Below, in pieces: positions 7,002-14,069 of a stretch of 15,176 bases of DNA. Source of the stretch: an uncultured bacterium (lineage in GTDB: Bacteria; Cyanobacteriota; Vampirovibrionia; Gastranaerophilales; Gastranaerophilaceae); assembly GCA_900551915.1 (NCBI GenBank), contig URXT01000041.1, positions 1 through 15,176 on the forward strand. The letters run 5' to 3'. A program made the position numbers and the translations under genes. The stretch's first letter is position 1. Each line of letters starts with the position of its first letter. Under the pieces are notes generated by a model, which was not told the DNA's origin, ran no database searches, and saw nothing but the letters and a program-made list of their open reading frames with translations.

Positions 7002-7601
7002 TTACTTATCTGCAGGTTGAGGCTGCGGAGGTGTCATCGGGCAAGGGCATTTGCATTCTTTTTTGCATTTCTTTTTAGCCTTTTCAAAATTTTTTCTTCC
7101 TTCTTCCTTCATCTTTTTTAGTTCTTTTTTCTGTTTATCAGTAAGAATTGCTTCGAATTCTTTCATATTTTTAATACGAAGTTCATGAGCTTGTTTTCTC
7201 AAATCTTTTATCTTAGCGTTTATCTCCGCGATTTTTTCCTGCTGCATTGCCTCAGCCATGCGGGATTTAAGAACTGCTTCTTTTTCAAGTCTTAACTCCC
7301 TCATTTTTTCCATGATTGGCTTCATCTCTTCATGTCCCTTCATGCGGAGCTGTTTTGCAAGTTCTTTTTGTTCATCTGTCAATTTAAGCCTTTTTTCGAA
7401 ATCAGCTTTAGCTTTCGGACATGGCGGCGGAGGCGGGGCATCAAACTCTGGTCTGCCTGGTTTTACATCAGGTCTTTCAGGCAAAGCTGTTTGAGCCTGT
7501 TCAGTAACTTTTTTAGCCGGAACTGTGGCTGTGTCAGCCGCGATTGCGCCTGTCAGAGTGAATGCAAACAATGCTGCTAAAATTAAACTTTTTTTAATCA
7601 T
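7002..7601 (-). CDS. CpxP/Spy-like (LTXXQ) periplasmic protein with cysteine-rich tail
   Basis: A 199-aa exported helical protein. The signal peptide is residues 1-22 (MIKKSLILAALF..., cleavage probable after AIA), followed by a Pro-rich linker with five prolines before Cys61. A long charged helical region carries two LTXXQ signatures, LTDEQ (74-78) and LTDKQ (153-157), the hallmark of the Spy/CpxP/ZraP group of periplasmic chaperones and stress or metal sensors. The tail has four Cys within nine residues (179, 183, 185, 187), a possible metal site or disulfide cluster. The open frame extends to 7697, but that part overlaps the sigma gene. The ATG at 7599-7601 has AAGG about seven bases upstream and precedes a good signal peptide, so it is the start. 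It lies 17 bases after the ECF sigma stop, so it is the third gene of that operon. Confidence 0.8.
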   Translation of the reverse strand: MIKKSLILAALFAFTLTGAIAADTATVPAKKVTEQAQTALPERPDVKPGRPEFDAPPPPPCPKAKADFEKRLKLTDEQKELAKQLRMKGHEEMKPIMEKMRELRLEKEAVLKSRMAEAMQQEKIAEINAKIKDLRKQAHELRIKNMKEFEAILTDKQKKELKKMKEEGRKNFEKAKKKCKKECKCPCPMTPPQPQPADK

Positions 7602-7618
7602 GCTGTTTCCTTTCTTTT

Positions 7619-8119
7619 TTACATTAAATCGTATAACTTGTCTGCCAATTCTTTTTTTGCATTGTAAAGCCTTGATTTTACAGTACCCAAAGGACATTTT
7701 AATTTCTTTGAGCAGTCTTCATAACTCAAGCCTTCCACTTCACAAAGCAATATTACTTCTTTGAATTTTGGTTTCAATTGTTCAATAGCTTTTATAATTT
7801 GTTTTTGCCTTTCTGTTTGTATAAGTTTCTTTTCCGGTGTAGACTTTTTTTCTTGTATCAGAACAAGAACTTTATCGTCTGAAGTTGTTATGTCCTGTTT
7901 TTTTCTGTAAGAAGATTTCAGGTAATCTTTTGATACATTTTTTGCAATTGTCTTTATCCACGCCGAAAAAGAACCTTGTTCCTTGTATTTTTCGGCATTT
8001 TTCCAGACTTTTATATAGACTTCCTGTTCCAAATCTTCGTTGTCTGCCTCTTTGGTAATAAGTCTTATTATATTTTTAACATTTTGTTTGTTATTTTTAA
8101 TTATTTCGTTAAGATTCAT
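7619..8119 (-). CDS. ECF-family RNA polymerase sigma factor
   Basis: A 166-aa sigma-70 of the extracytoplasmic-function type, with only regions 2 and 4. Region 2 (about 5-75) has DLEQEVYIKVWKN and SAWIKTIAKNVSKDYLK. A charged linker follows, and region 4 (about 110-160) has LKPKFKEVILLCEVEGLSYED and the helix-turn-helix LGTVKSRLYNAKKEL. Length and domain content are typical for ECF factors. Its ATG overlaps the stop of the anti-sigma gene by one base (TAATG at 8117-8121), indicating tight translational coupling that would keep the two proteins near stoichiometric. The CpxP/Spy-like gene follows. A GAAC-N16-CGTT sequence lies upstream of the operon, suggesting autoregulation. The targets outside this operon are unknown. 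Confidence 0.9.
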   Translation of the reverse strand: MNLNEIIKNNKQNVKNIIRLITKEADNEDLEQEVYIKVWKNAEKYKEQGSFSAWIKTIAKNVSKDYLKSSYRKKQDITTSDDKVLVLIQEKKSTPEKKLIQTERQKQIIKAIEQLKPKFKEVILLCEVEGLSYEDCSKKLKCPLGTVKSRLYNAKKELADKLYDLM

Positions 8120-8463
8120 TATTCCACCAGTAAAAAGCCGTAGGAATCAACAGGAAATCCTAAATCTTCCGCACTAAGCGTTTCACCGTACTGAATATAA
8201 TCCATTAAATCCTGGTTTGTACCTACTACACCTATTGAAGCTCCGCCGATTACAAGAGCAAAAAGTATGCATGCAACTTTCAGGTTGTTAAACGCCGTTT
8301 TCTTTTTCTTGTAAAAAGGTTTAACTTCTTTAATTAATTCCGAAACCTTCTCCATCTTTTCCTGCTCTTTGCGGCAGTCCGCACAGACTTTTAAATGTTC
8401 GTATAAGGTATTTTCGTCTGCGAAAGTGAATAATGCTTCGTATTTATTACATTTTTCTTTCAT
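8119..8463 (-). CDS. Membrane-anchored zinc-finger (ZAS) anti-sigma factor
   Basis: A 114-aa protein. The N-terminal cytoplasmic part has Cys5 and the zinc-binding signature H23-x3-C27-x2-C30 (HLKVCADC), typical of ZAS anti-sigma domains that hold ECF sigma factors. A basic stretch (KKKK, about 53-56) precedes one transmembrane helix (about 63-82), and the 30-residue C-terminus would be periplasmic, too short for an enzymatic sensor. The ATG at 8463 has GAGGT (8471-8475) seven bases upstream. It is the first gene of the operon, before the sigma gene; in many ECF operons the order is reversed. Release of the sigma factor by proteolysis, or by the downstream CpxP/Spy-like partner touching the short periplasmic tail, is inference. 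Confidence 0.8.
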   Translation of the reverse strand: MKEKCNKYEALFTFADENTLYEHLKVCADCRKEQEKMEKVSELIKEVKPFYKKKKTAFNNLKVACILFALVIGGASIGVVGTNQDLMDYIQYGETLSAEDLGFPVDSYGFLLVE

Positions 8464-8481
8464 TGTTGTAACCTCTATACC

Positions 8482-8511
8482 ATTATAACGAATTTGAATT
8501 TAAAAAGTTCA
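8482..8511 (-). promoter_or_regulatory. Candidate ECF-type promoter of the sigma operon
   Basis: The minus strand reads TGAAC (complement of 8507-8511), then 16 bases, then CGTT (complement of 8487-8490). This matches the general AAC-N16-CGT pattern of ECF promoters. A TATAAT (complement of 8482-8487) overlaps the downstream half and could serve the housekeeping sigma. The leader would be short (about 15-20 bases) before the anti-sigma ATG at 8463. Confidence 0.45.
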
Positions 8512-8528
8512 TTTTTTTCTATAAAGGT

Positions 8529-8555
8529 TGCAAATATTAATATTTGTAATAATAT
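8529..8555 (+). promoter_or_regulatory. Promoter with overlapping palindrome upstream of the membrane-protein pair
   Basis: A perfect 16-bp palindrome, CAAATATT followed by AATATTTG, spans 8531-8546. It overlaps TTGCAA (8529-8534) and lies just before TAATAT (8550-8555), a possible -35/-10 pair with short 15-base spacing. This is the layout of an operator over a promoter. AT-rich palindromes occur by chance, so confidence is limited. Confidence 0.35.
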
Positions 8556-8607
8556 TTTTGATGGTAGCAAAAATTTTTCTTTACCATTTTTATACACTTG
8601 CGGAATT

Positions 8608-9156
8608 ATGAACTCAAACATAGCAAATAAATTTAAAAATATCTGTGACCATCTCGGCAAAAATAACAAGCCGACTTATGTTGTTATGGCAATTGCGGCA
8701 GTAAAAGGTATTTGCCGTCCGACCTTCACGATGATGGACAAAAAAGAAGACCCAAAAACAAAAAAATATACAGCAATTCGTGAAGGTTTAACAGAACTGA
8801 TTGCAATACCTGTTTATTGGGGTTTGGGAGAACTTTCCGCAAAGGTTGCAACAAAACATCTTCCAAAAGAACTTCAGAAAAAGGGGGCAAAAAATGCTAT
8901 GTTTCTCGGGGTTTGCACAGCAGCACTTTTAATAATCCCCGGTCTTTGTTCTGCCGTAATAAAACCGATTATGAGCACTTTTTACCACGACGGAGCACCT
9001 GCTAAAAAACCAAACAAAACACTCGATGTAGAATCAAAAGCACCTCAGCTTCCAGCAGCAAAGGTGTCTGCTCCTGGTATTCCAACAGTTAACCGCCCGA
9101 ATTTTTATAACTTTTCAAACAGGGCTGAATATGGTATGAAAGTAGGCGGCGTATGA
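8608..9156 (+). CDS. Small membrane protein, paralogue of the next gene, unknown
   Basis: A 182-aa protein. The frame is open from 8494, but I set the start at ATG 8608: the upstream 38 codons cover the promoter region, and from 8608 the protein lines up with its neighbour. Shared features are a helix ending in RP-F---D (residues 37-44), then a D--TK-Y-A-RE-L signature (48-61), a hydrophobic segment (61-78), and a second membrane helix with a central Pro (about 98-120). The C-terminal 50 residues are Pro/Ala/Lys-rich and probably disordered. No catalytic motif is seen. Its TGA overlaps the next ATG by four bases (ATGA at 9153-9156), so the two are co-translated and may form a complex. The family appears specific to this lineage; I give no function. 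Confidence 0.75.
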   Translation: MNSNIANKFKNICDHLGKNNKPTYVVMAIAAVKGICRPTFTMMDKKEDPKTKKYTAIREGLTELIAIPVYWGLGELSAKVATKHLPKELQKKGAKNAMFLGVCTAALLIIPGLCSAVIKPIMSTFYHDGAPAKKPNKTLDVESKAPQLPAAKVSAPGIPTVNRPNFYNFSNRAEYGMKVGGV

Positions 9157-9824
9157 TTAACGGAATAGGAAAAATTTTAACAAGCAATTCTCTAAACAAC
9201 ATTACATCAAGCACAAACTCACAGGTAATGCTTGAAACAACTCTTAAAGCCATTGGTCGTCCCGGTTTTATCCTCATTGATAATGAGATTAATGAAGATA
9301 CCAAAAGATATGCTGCGGCAAAAGAATTTTTATATCAAGCTACCTGCCTTTTAGTTTACGCCGCACTCGTTGTACCTGTATTTAAGCGCGGCGCCTTCAA
9401 GCTTGCACAAAAAGTTTTTGACAAGTCTGAAATAGGCAGCTTCAAATCTCTAAAACAATATGCTCATTATTTGAAACTTTGTGATACAACCCCGACTAAC
9501 CGTATTCAAACTCTTGGCAAGGAAATTAAAGGAACATCTATTGTAGACGCTGACGGCAAAGTAAGAAGACAATTGGTCAAAGATGAATATGATGCAGTCA
9601 TGCTCAAAGAACTTCAAAAAACAGACGAAAATGACCCGCCAAATACATTCCACAAATTAAAAGGCGCCATAGAATTCGGCAATATTGTAGGCTCAGTGTT
9701 TGGACTTGCAATTTTTGCACCGCAGATTTCTCATGCATTTATTCACCCGGCACTTAAGTTTTTGGGACTAGAAAAAGAAGCCGAAAAATCAGAAAAAAAT
9801 AAAAACATTGACAAAACAGTTTAG
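9153..9824 (+). CDS. Membrane protein, paralogue of the preceding gene, unknown
   Basis: A 223-aa protein sharing the order of elements in the gene before it: IGRPGFILID (34-43), the EDTKRYAAAKEFLYQ signature (48-62), a hydrophobic segment (about 62-78), and a second membrane helix with a central Pro (about 176-198, FGLAIFAPQISHAF). Between the two helices it has about 95 charged residues that the smaller paralogue lacks, predicted cytosolic or extracytoplasmic depending on topology. The start ATG overlaps the previous stop (ATGA). The 3' end overlaps trmFO on the other strand by four bases, with no clear terminator between them. The function is unknown. Confidence 0.8.
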   Translation: MINGIGKILTSNSLNNITSSTNSQVMLETTLKAIGRPGFILIDNEINEDTKRYAAAKEFLYQATCLLVYAALVVPVFKRGAFKLAQKVFDKSEIGSFKSLKQYAHYLKLCDTTPTNRIQTLGKEIKGTSIVDADGKVRRQLVKDEYDAVMLKELQKTDENDPPNTFHKLKGAIEFGNIVGSVFGLAIFAPQISHAFIHPALKFLGLEKEAEKSEKNKNIDKTV

Positions 9825-11125
9825 ATATTAATATTTTTAAAATATTCAATCGAACGATTTGAGAGAAGTTCAGCCTTAAGTTTTTTATTCTTACGCTCTT
9901 TTTTAGGAAGTTCAATTGCATCGAGAATTCCCCAATTTGAATTTATAGGCTGGAATTTTTCATGCGCCGGATCTGTAATATAATGCGTCAAAGCCCCAAG
10001 CATCGTAGATTTAGGCAATTCCAATAAAGCTTCACCTTTTAAATATCTGCTCATATTAATCCCGGCCAAAAGTCCGGAAGCAATGGATTCCGTGTAGCCT
10101 TCCGTCCCTGTAAGCTGGCCTGCAAAGAATAAATTCCGGCGCGCACGGGTTTGAAGCGTTGGACTAAGAACTTTAGGAGAATTAATAAAGGTATTTCTGT
10201 GCATAACGCCGTAGCGGACAATATTTACCTCTTCAAGCCCCGGAATTGAATGGAGAAGCTCCTTTTGACTGCCCCACTTCAAATTGGTTTGAAAACCTAC
10301 AAGGTTAAACAACGTTTTTGCGGAATTATCCTGTCTGAGCTGTACAACTGCATAGTTCTCCGTGTTTGTACGGGGGTCAACAAGCCCTATTGGTTTCATA
10401 GGCCCGAACCTCAAAGTATCTACACCTCGTGAAGCCAGAACTTCAACCGGTAAACAGCTTTCGAAAAACTTAGCATTTTTTTCGAAATCCTTTAATTCAA
10501 TTCGCGGAGCATTTATCAGAATTTCGTAAAATGTTTCATACTGTTCTTTGTTCATCGGACAGTTAATATATTCAGCTTCCCCTTTGTTATAACGGTTTTG
10601 CCAGAAGGCAATATCAAAATTTATACTGTCAGCTTCAACAATCGGCGCTATCGCGTCAAAAAAGTATAAATGTTCATTATTTGTAAATTTCTTTATTTCA
10701 TCGGCCAAAACAGCACTCGTCAAAGGACCGGAAGCCAAAATTGCAGGAGTTTCAGGAATGTCAGAAACCTCTTCTCTTATTAGTTCAATGTTTGGATTTT
10801 CTTGAATTTTTTGGGTGACTTTTTTAGAAAAACCTTCTCTGTCAATTGCAAGCGCGTTTCCGGCAGGAACGCGGCATTCGTAAGCGATTTTGATTAATTC
10901 TCCGCCTAAAAGTTCCATTTCTTTTTTCAAAAGACCGCTCGCATTTGTAATATCAAATGAACCAAGGCTATTTGAGCATACAAACTCCGCGCAATCCTCT
11001 GACACGTGCGCACCTGTTGTTTTTTGAGGGCGCATTTCAAATAATTTTACTTTAATCCCGCGTTTTGCAAGCTGCAGAGCCGCTTCCGAGCCGGCTAATC
11101 CGGCACCTATAACTATTGCTTCCAT
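9821..11125 (-). CDS. trmFO: Methylenetetrahydrofolate-tRNA-(uracil-54-C5)-methyltransferase TrmFO
   Basis: A 434-aa protein, the usual length of the folate- and FAD-dependent enzyme that makes m5U54 (ribothymidine) in the tRNA T-loop. It has the N-terminal dinucleotide-binding motif GAGLAGSEAA (7-16), the VCSNSLG block with Cys50, LASGPLTS (130-136), YINCPMN (187-192), Cys224 in ESCLPVEVLASRG, RFGPMKPIGLVD (239-250), VGFQTNLKWGSQK (276-288) and the C-terminal FAD contact AGQLTGTEGYTESIASGLLAG (335-355). Cys50 and Cys224 correspond to the catalytic cysteines known in other TrmFO enzymes. The start at 11125 gives the canonical N-terminus, although the AGGA before it touches the ATG. It is transcribed against its left neighbour, and nothing suggests an operon. 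Confidence 0.97.
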   Translation of the reverse strand: MEAIVIGAGLAGSEAALQLAKRGIKVKLFEMRPQKTTGAHVSEDCAEFVCSNSLGSFDITNASGLLKKEMELLGGELIKIAYECRVPAGNALAIDREGFSKKVTQKIQENPNIELIREEVSDIPETPAILASGPLTSAVLADEIKKFTNNEHLYFFDAIAPIVEADSINFDIAFWQNRYNKGEAEYINCPMNKEQYETFYEILINAPRIELKDFEKNAKFFESCLPVEVLASRGVDTLRFGPMKPIGLVDPRTNTENYAVVQLRQDNSAKTLFNLVGFQTNLKWGSQKELLHSIPGLEEVNIVRYGVMHRNTFINSPKVLSPTLQTRARRNLFFAGQLTGTEGYTESIASGLLAGINMSRYLKGEALLELPKSTMLGALTHYITDPAHEKFQPINSNWGILDAIELPKKERKNKKLKAELLSNRSIEYFKNINI

Positions 11126-11442
11126 TCCTGAATACTAAAATGAACAATGTGTTCTGTCAATTAAAGTTGCGAGATTAGGAGAAATTTTATGCACTGATAA
11201 CTGATTTTATTAACAAATTGTAAAGAAATATGAATAAAATTGTTATAAATGTAGTAAATTACTTGAAAAAAAACAGCAGATTAAGTATAATAATTACACT
11301 TAATCTTTTAAAATTACATTTACGTCAAAAACTTTTCTATGTTAATTTTTCTTACAAATGGTGATGAAAAGGGCAATAAATGTAAGTTAAAGGTTTTTAA
11401 AATAGTATGTGTGTAGCAGTGAACAGAAATTAAAGTAGGGAT
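11126..11442 (+). promoter_or_regulatory. 317-base intergenic region: promoter and structured leader of the 695-aa gene
   Basis: It holds no convincing ORF. The clear signal is a near-consensus promoter, TTGAAA (11263-11268), 17 bases, TATAAT (11286-11291). The -10 lies inside an inverted repeat, AGATTAAGT (11278-11286) and ACTTAATCT (11298-11306), extended internally by TAAT/ATTA, so it could be an operator. The leader would be about 145 nt. In it, TTACATTTA (11314-11322) can pair with TAAATGTAA (11377-11385), while CTTACA (11351-11356) can pair with TGTAAG (11381-11386). These stems share bases and exclude each other. No known riboswitch motif was recognised. The ribosome site is TAGGG (11436-11440). 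Confidence 0.55.
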
Positions 11443-13530
11443 ATGTCAATTCAACCATTAAATTCTTTACCGGATAAGAAAAACAACCGTATTGTGATTA
11501 AACAAAACCAAAAACAGCCTTCCTTCAAAGGTATTCCTGAGGCTATTGTCGGAACAATGGACTTTATTGAAAAAGGCGGTTATGCCGCATCATTTATCAT
11601 TCAAGACGGCCTTGGTTTTATTGCACCCCGTGTTGGAAAAGGTGTTTTGCGCGGCAGCAAAAAGACTGACGAAAACGGAAACCCGGTTTTAGATGAAAAC
11701 GGCAAACAGGTTCGCGAATACAACTGGGCTTATGCTCGTAAAGAAGGTATTCGTGAAGTAATCACAGGTCCGAGTGCATTTTTAATTCCGCTTGGCATGC
11801 TTGCTGTTATTAACAAATACTTTGGCAGAGGCAACAATGTTAAATTAAACTATCTTGATGCGTTGCAAAAACCATTCACAGAATTCGCACAGAATAATAT
11901 TAATGTTATTAAAAACGGAAATCCTGAAGAAATAAAAAATGTAAAATCAGCGTTTTATGAAGCCGGTTTTAAAGATGTTATTAAAAGAAGTATCAACGAT
12001 AACCTTCCAGAAGGTGAAAAATTAAACGATACTGAAATCAGCAATCTTGCAAAAAATTACGCCCAAAAACAAATTCAAATAGAAGACATAAATGGAAATA
12101 AATCATTAAACAAAAAAGAAAAAGCCGGTGAAATTGCTAAAATCGGTACTGTTGAAGATGATTACATGCTTCTTAGAAAAAGCAGAGTCGGCGGAGCAGT
12201 TGATGAATTATCCGTTAATTTCACATCTTCAAACGGCAAGGTCAAAGGCGGCTCTATCGGCGAATTTGTTGGCGCTATGAGCGATTATTTTGATGACGCA
12301 GTAAAAAATACTAAAAAAGCGTTATCAGATAATATATCTGCTGATGGTGTAGAAAACATTGTTAAAAATTTCACAAACAAAAGAATGGGGTCAAGAGTTT
12401 TGACTAATATGGGCATATTTGCAGTTGTTGCTGCATTTTACACCCAAATCCCGAAACTTTACAACTGGGGTACAAACGGCCAGAACCCTGCATTAAAAGG
12501 TACTGCCGCAGAAAAAGCTATAAACAACAATCCTGAAACAGCCCAAAAAGTTGATGATGGCAAGACTTCTAAAACAGAAACAGCAGAAAACAAAGTTGAC
12601 GGTAAAGAAGTTCCATTTACCGGAATGGCTTCCTTCCTGGAAAAAACCGGGGAAAAAGTTTTCAATGGTAAACATGCAAAAGCTGTTTCTGACATTTTCG
12701 AACTAAACGGTCCGATTATCAGTGGAAAAGCAATGCCGGTATTATTGTACGGCTTTTGTATTCCGCCGAGATTGGAGCATGCCTCAGACAAATATGAATA
12801 TGGTGAAGTTATAGTTCGTGACTTTACCGCTTTTACAGCCCTGTTGTTCGGAGCAAAAGCACTTGCCAGACTGTTCTCGGATGGATTCACAAAACTAAGC
12901 GGACTTGCCTTGAACAGAAAAGATATGGAAGGCCGAAATATATGGCAGAAAACAATGGATTACCTGAATCCGGCAGATACTCGCCACAGCGTCCTTTCAA
13001 GCAAGCAGCTTGATTCTAAATACACTCATATTGATAAATTCAAAGACGGCGTTAACGGATTTGTTGAATTCATAGAAAAAAGCGGCGGCAACATTAAGAA
13101 AACCTTGACGCATGATAAGAAAATCAAAGCTGCCGCAGATGCTATTGTTCAAAAATTTGCAAATACAACCTTCGATAAAGCCACAGCTGCTGACATCAAA
13201 ACAGCTTTAAACAAAGCAAAAACTGAAGACGGCGATTTAATCAAGAACTTCTACAAACTGTTCGATTCAAACAACGGTATATTGAAACAGGCAAAAACTT
13301 ACAACAGTACCTTCGGCTTCTTATCAACAATACTGTTTGTACCGGGTCTGATTATATGGCTTACACATGTATGCGAAAAAATGACAGAACGCCGCACTAA
13401 AGCCGACTTTGGCGACACTAAAGCTCAAAAAACAGTACAGCAGCCGCAACAGGCTGATACGAAACAACCTGCAGAATTAAATCGTTTGCGTACAGATAAC
13501 CTTTCAATGGCAGGTTTCCTGAAAAAATAA
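11443..13530 (+). CDS. Large membrane protein with internal duplication and N-terminal PSFKG tag, unknown
   Basis: A 695-aa protein without a classical signal peptide. Residues 26-30 are PSFKG. The first half has a hydrophobic patch (about 48-62), a charged loop, then NWAYARKEGIREVITGP (94-110) leading into a membrane segment (110-125), a long charged region, and a second membrane helix with VVAAFYTQIPKLY (328-340). The second half repeats this order: PFTG (391-394), GFCIPPRLEHAS (437-448), a YEYGEVIVRDF signature (451-461), a membrane segment (461-477), a long charged region, and a final helix GFLSTILFVPGLIIWL (625-640). The same elements make up the two smaller proteins at 8608 and 9153, so this looks like a tandem duplication of that domain. 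It has its own promoter and is followed by a terminator. The C-terminus is Gln/Lys-rich. The function is unknown. Confidence 0.85.
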   Translation: MSIQPLNSLPDKKNNRIVIKQNQKQPSFKGIPEAIVGTMDFIEKGGYAASFIIQDGLGFIAPRVGKGVLRGSKKTDENGNPVLDENGKQVREYNWAYARKEGIREVITGPSAFLIPLGMLAVINKYFGRGNNVKLNYLDALQKPFTEFAQNNINVIKNGNPEEIKNVKSAFYEAGFKDVIKRSINDNLPEGEKLNDTEISNLAKNYAQKQIQIEDINGNKSLNKKEKAGEIAKIGTVEDDYMLLRKSRVGGAVDELSVNFTSSNGKVKGGSIGEFVGAMSDYFDDAVKNTKKALSDNISADGVENIVKNFTNKRMGSRVLTNMGIFAVVAAFYTQIPKLYNWGTNGQNPALKGTAAEKAINNNPETAQKVDDGKTSKTETAENKVDGKEVPFTGMASFLEKTGEKVFNGKHAKAVSDIFELNGPIISGKAMPVLLYGFCIPPRLEHASDKYEYGEVIVRDFTAFTALLFGAKALARLFSDGFTKLSGLALNRKDMEGRNIWQKTMDYLNPADTRHSVLSSKQLDSKYTHIDKFKDGVNGFVEFIEKSGGNIKKTLTHDKKIKAAADAIVQKFANTTFDKATAADIKTALNKAKTEDGDLIKNFYKLFDSNNGILKQAKTYNSTFGFLSTILFVPGLIIWLTHVCEKMTERRTKADFGDTKAQKTVQQPQQADTKQPAELNRLRTDNLSMAGFLKK

Positions 13531-13557
13531 CACTTCTTATAATACTATGTTACACAC

Positions 13558-13585
13558 AAAAAGCTCCTCAATTGAGGAGCTTTTT
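13558..13585. terminator. Perfect bidirectional terminator
   Basis: AAAAAGCTCCTCAA is followed directly by its complement TTGAGGAGCTTTTT, a 28-base perfect palindrome with A and T tracts. It separates the convergent 695-aa gene (plus) and the DUF1858 gene (minus) and can serve both. Confidence 0.9.
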
Positions 13586-13613
13586 AATTTAAATTATCAT
13601 TATGTTTAAGCGC

Positions 13614-13838
13614 TTATTCTTCTTCAGCTGCTTCTGAAGCTTCAATAAGCCTGTTAATATCATCTACCATATCATCCGGATCAAAACCATGAACCTTCGC
13701 ACCGGCTTCAAGGTTTTCAAAATGAGCTGCAGCACATCCGATACAGCCTAAACCATATTTTTGGAATACTACAACACTTTCCGGACATGTTTGAACAATC
13801 TCCATAATGTTCATATCTTTTGTGATTTTTCTAGCCAT
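13614..13838 (-). CDS. DUF1858 (hybrid-cluster-associated redox disulfide) protein
   Basis: A 74-aa acidic protein of the DUF1858/TIGR03980 type. It has the family start ITKDMNIMEIVQTCPE, a helical pattern with FQKYGLGCIGC giving a Cys32-x2-Cys35 pair, and the AHFENLEAGAKVHGFD block. Family members are small cytoplasmic proteins with a predicted redox-active disulfide, often near hybrid-cluster protein or other redox genes; none is nearby here. A strong AAGGAGG ribosome site precedes the ATG at 13838, and a TATAAT (complement of 13878-13883) lies about 40 bases upstream. The C-terminus is Glu-rich. The biochemical role is not established, so only the family call is firm. Confidence 0.9.
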   Translation of the reverse strand: MARKITKDMNIMEIVQTCPESVVVFQKYGLGCIGCAAAHFENLEAGAKVHGFDPDDMVDDINRLIEASEAAEEE

Positions 13839-13848
13839 AAATACCTCC

Positions 13849-13883
13849 TTGACTTTCTACGCGAAATCCTTAATAGAATTATA
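13849..13883. promoter_or_regulatory. Overlapping divergent promoters
   Basis: On the minus strand, TATAAT (complement of 13878-13883) serves the DUF1858 gene, with a poor -35. On the plus strand, TTGACT (13849-13854), 16 bases, then TAATAG (13871-13876) could drive the 52-aa ORF at 13910. The two footprints overlap, so transcription may be mutually exclusive. Confidence 0.4.
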
Positions 13884-13909
13884 CAACAAAAAATAAGCAG
13901 GTGGTAAGT

Positions 13910-14068
13910 ATGGAATTTCTGAAAAGTTTATTCAAGAATGAAGAGAAAGTTGTCGGCCTGTGCGCCTTCAACAAAAAAAACAAAATCCAATATTCTTTTA
14001 CTCCGCAGTTTAATCCCCAAAAATTAATTTACAGCACAAATACAAAGGATAATTTCTTTTTGCTATAA
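13910..14068 (+). CDS. Small ORF, 52 aa, unknown
   Basis: A 52-codon ORF starting MEFLKSLFKNEEKVVGLCAF and ending KDNFFLL. AGGTGG at 13899-13904 gives a ribosome site five bases before the ATG. It lies between two minus-strand genes: its start is divergent from the DUF1858 gene, and its stop is one base away from the stop of the 95-aa gene. Composition is normal for the region (Lys, Asn, Phe), with one Cys and an amphipathic N-terminal helix. I recognise no family. The tight fit into the gap and the ribosome site favour a real gene. Confidence 0.5.
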   Translation: MEFLKSLFKNEEKVVGLCAFNKKNKIQYSFTPQFNPQKLIYSTNTKDNFFLL

Positions 14069-14069
14069 A

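Noticed and set aside
9830..9846. AATATTTT / AAAATATT palindrome near the overlap of the 223-aa gene and trmFO
   Set aside because: It lies inside the trmFO coding end (codons for YFKNINI), is pure A/T with no GC stem, and cannot be called a terminator.
12459..12890. 143-aa minus-strand frame inside the 695-aa gene
   Set aside because: Shadow frame: no ribosome site, Ser/Phe-rich composition typical of antisense of a Lys/Glu-rich gene.
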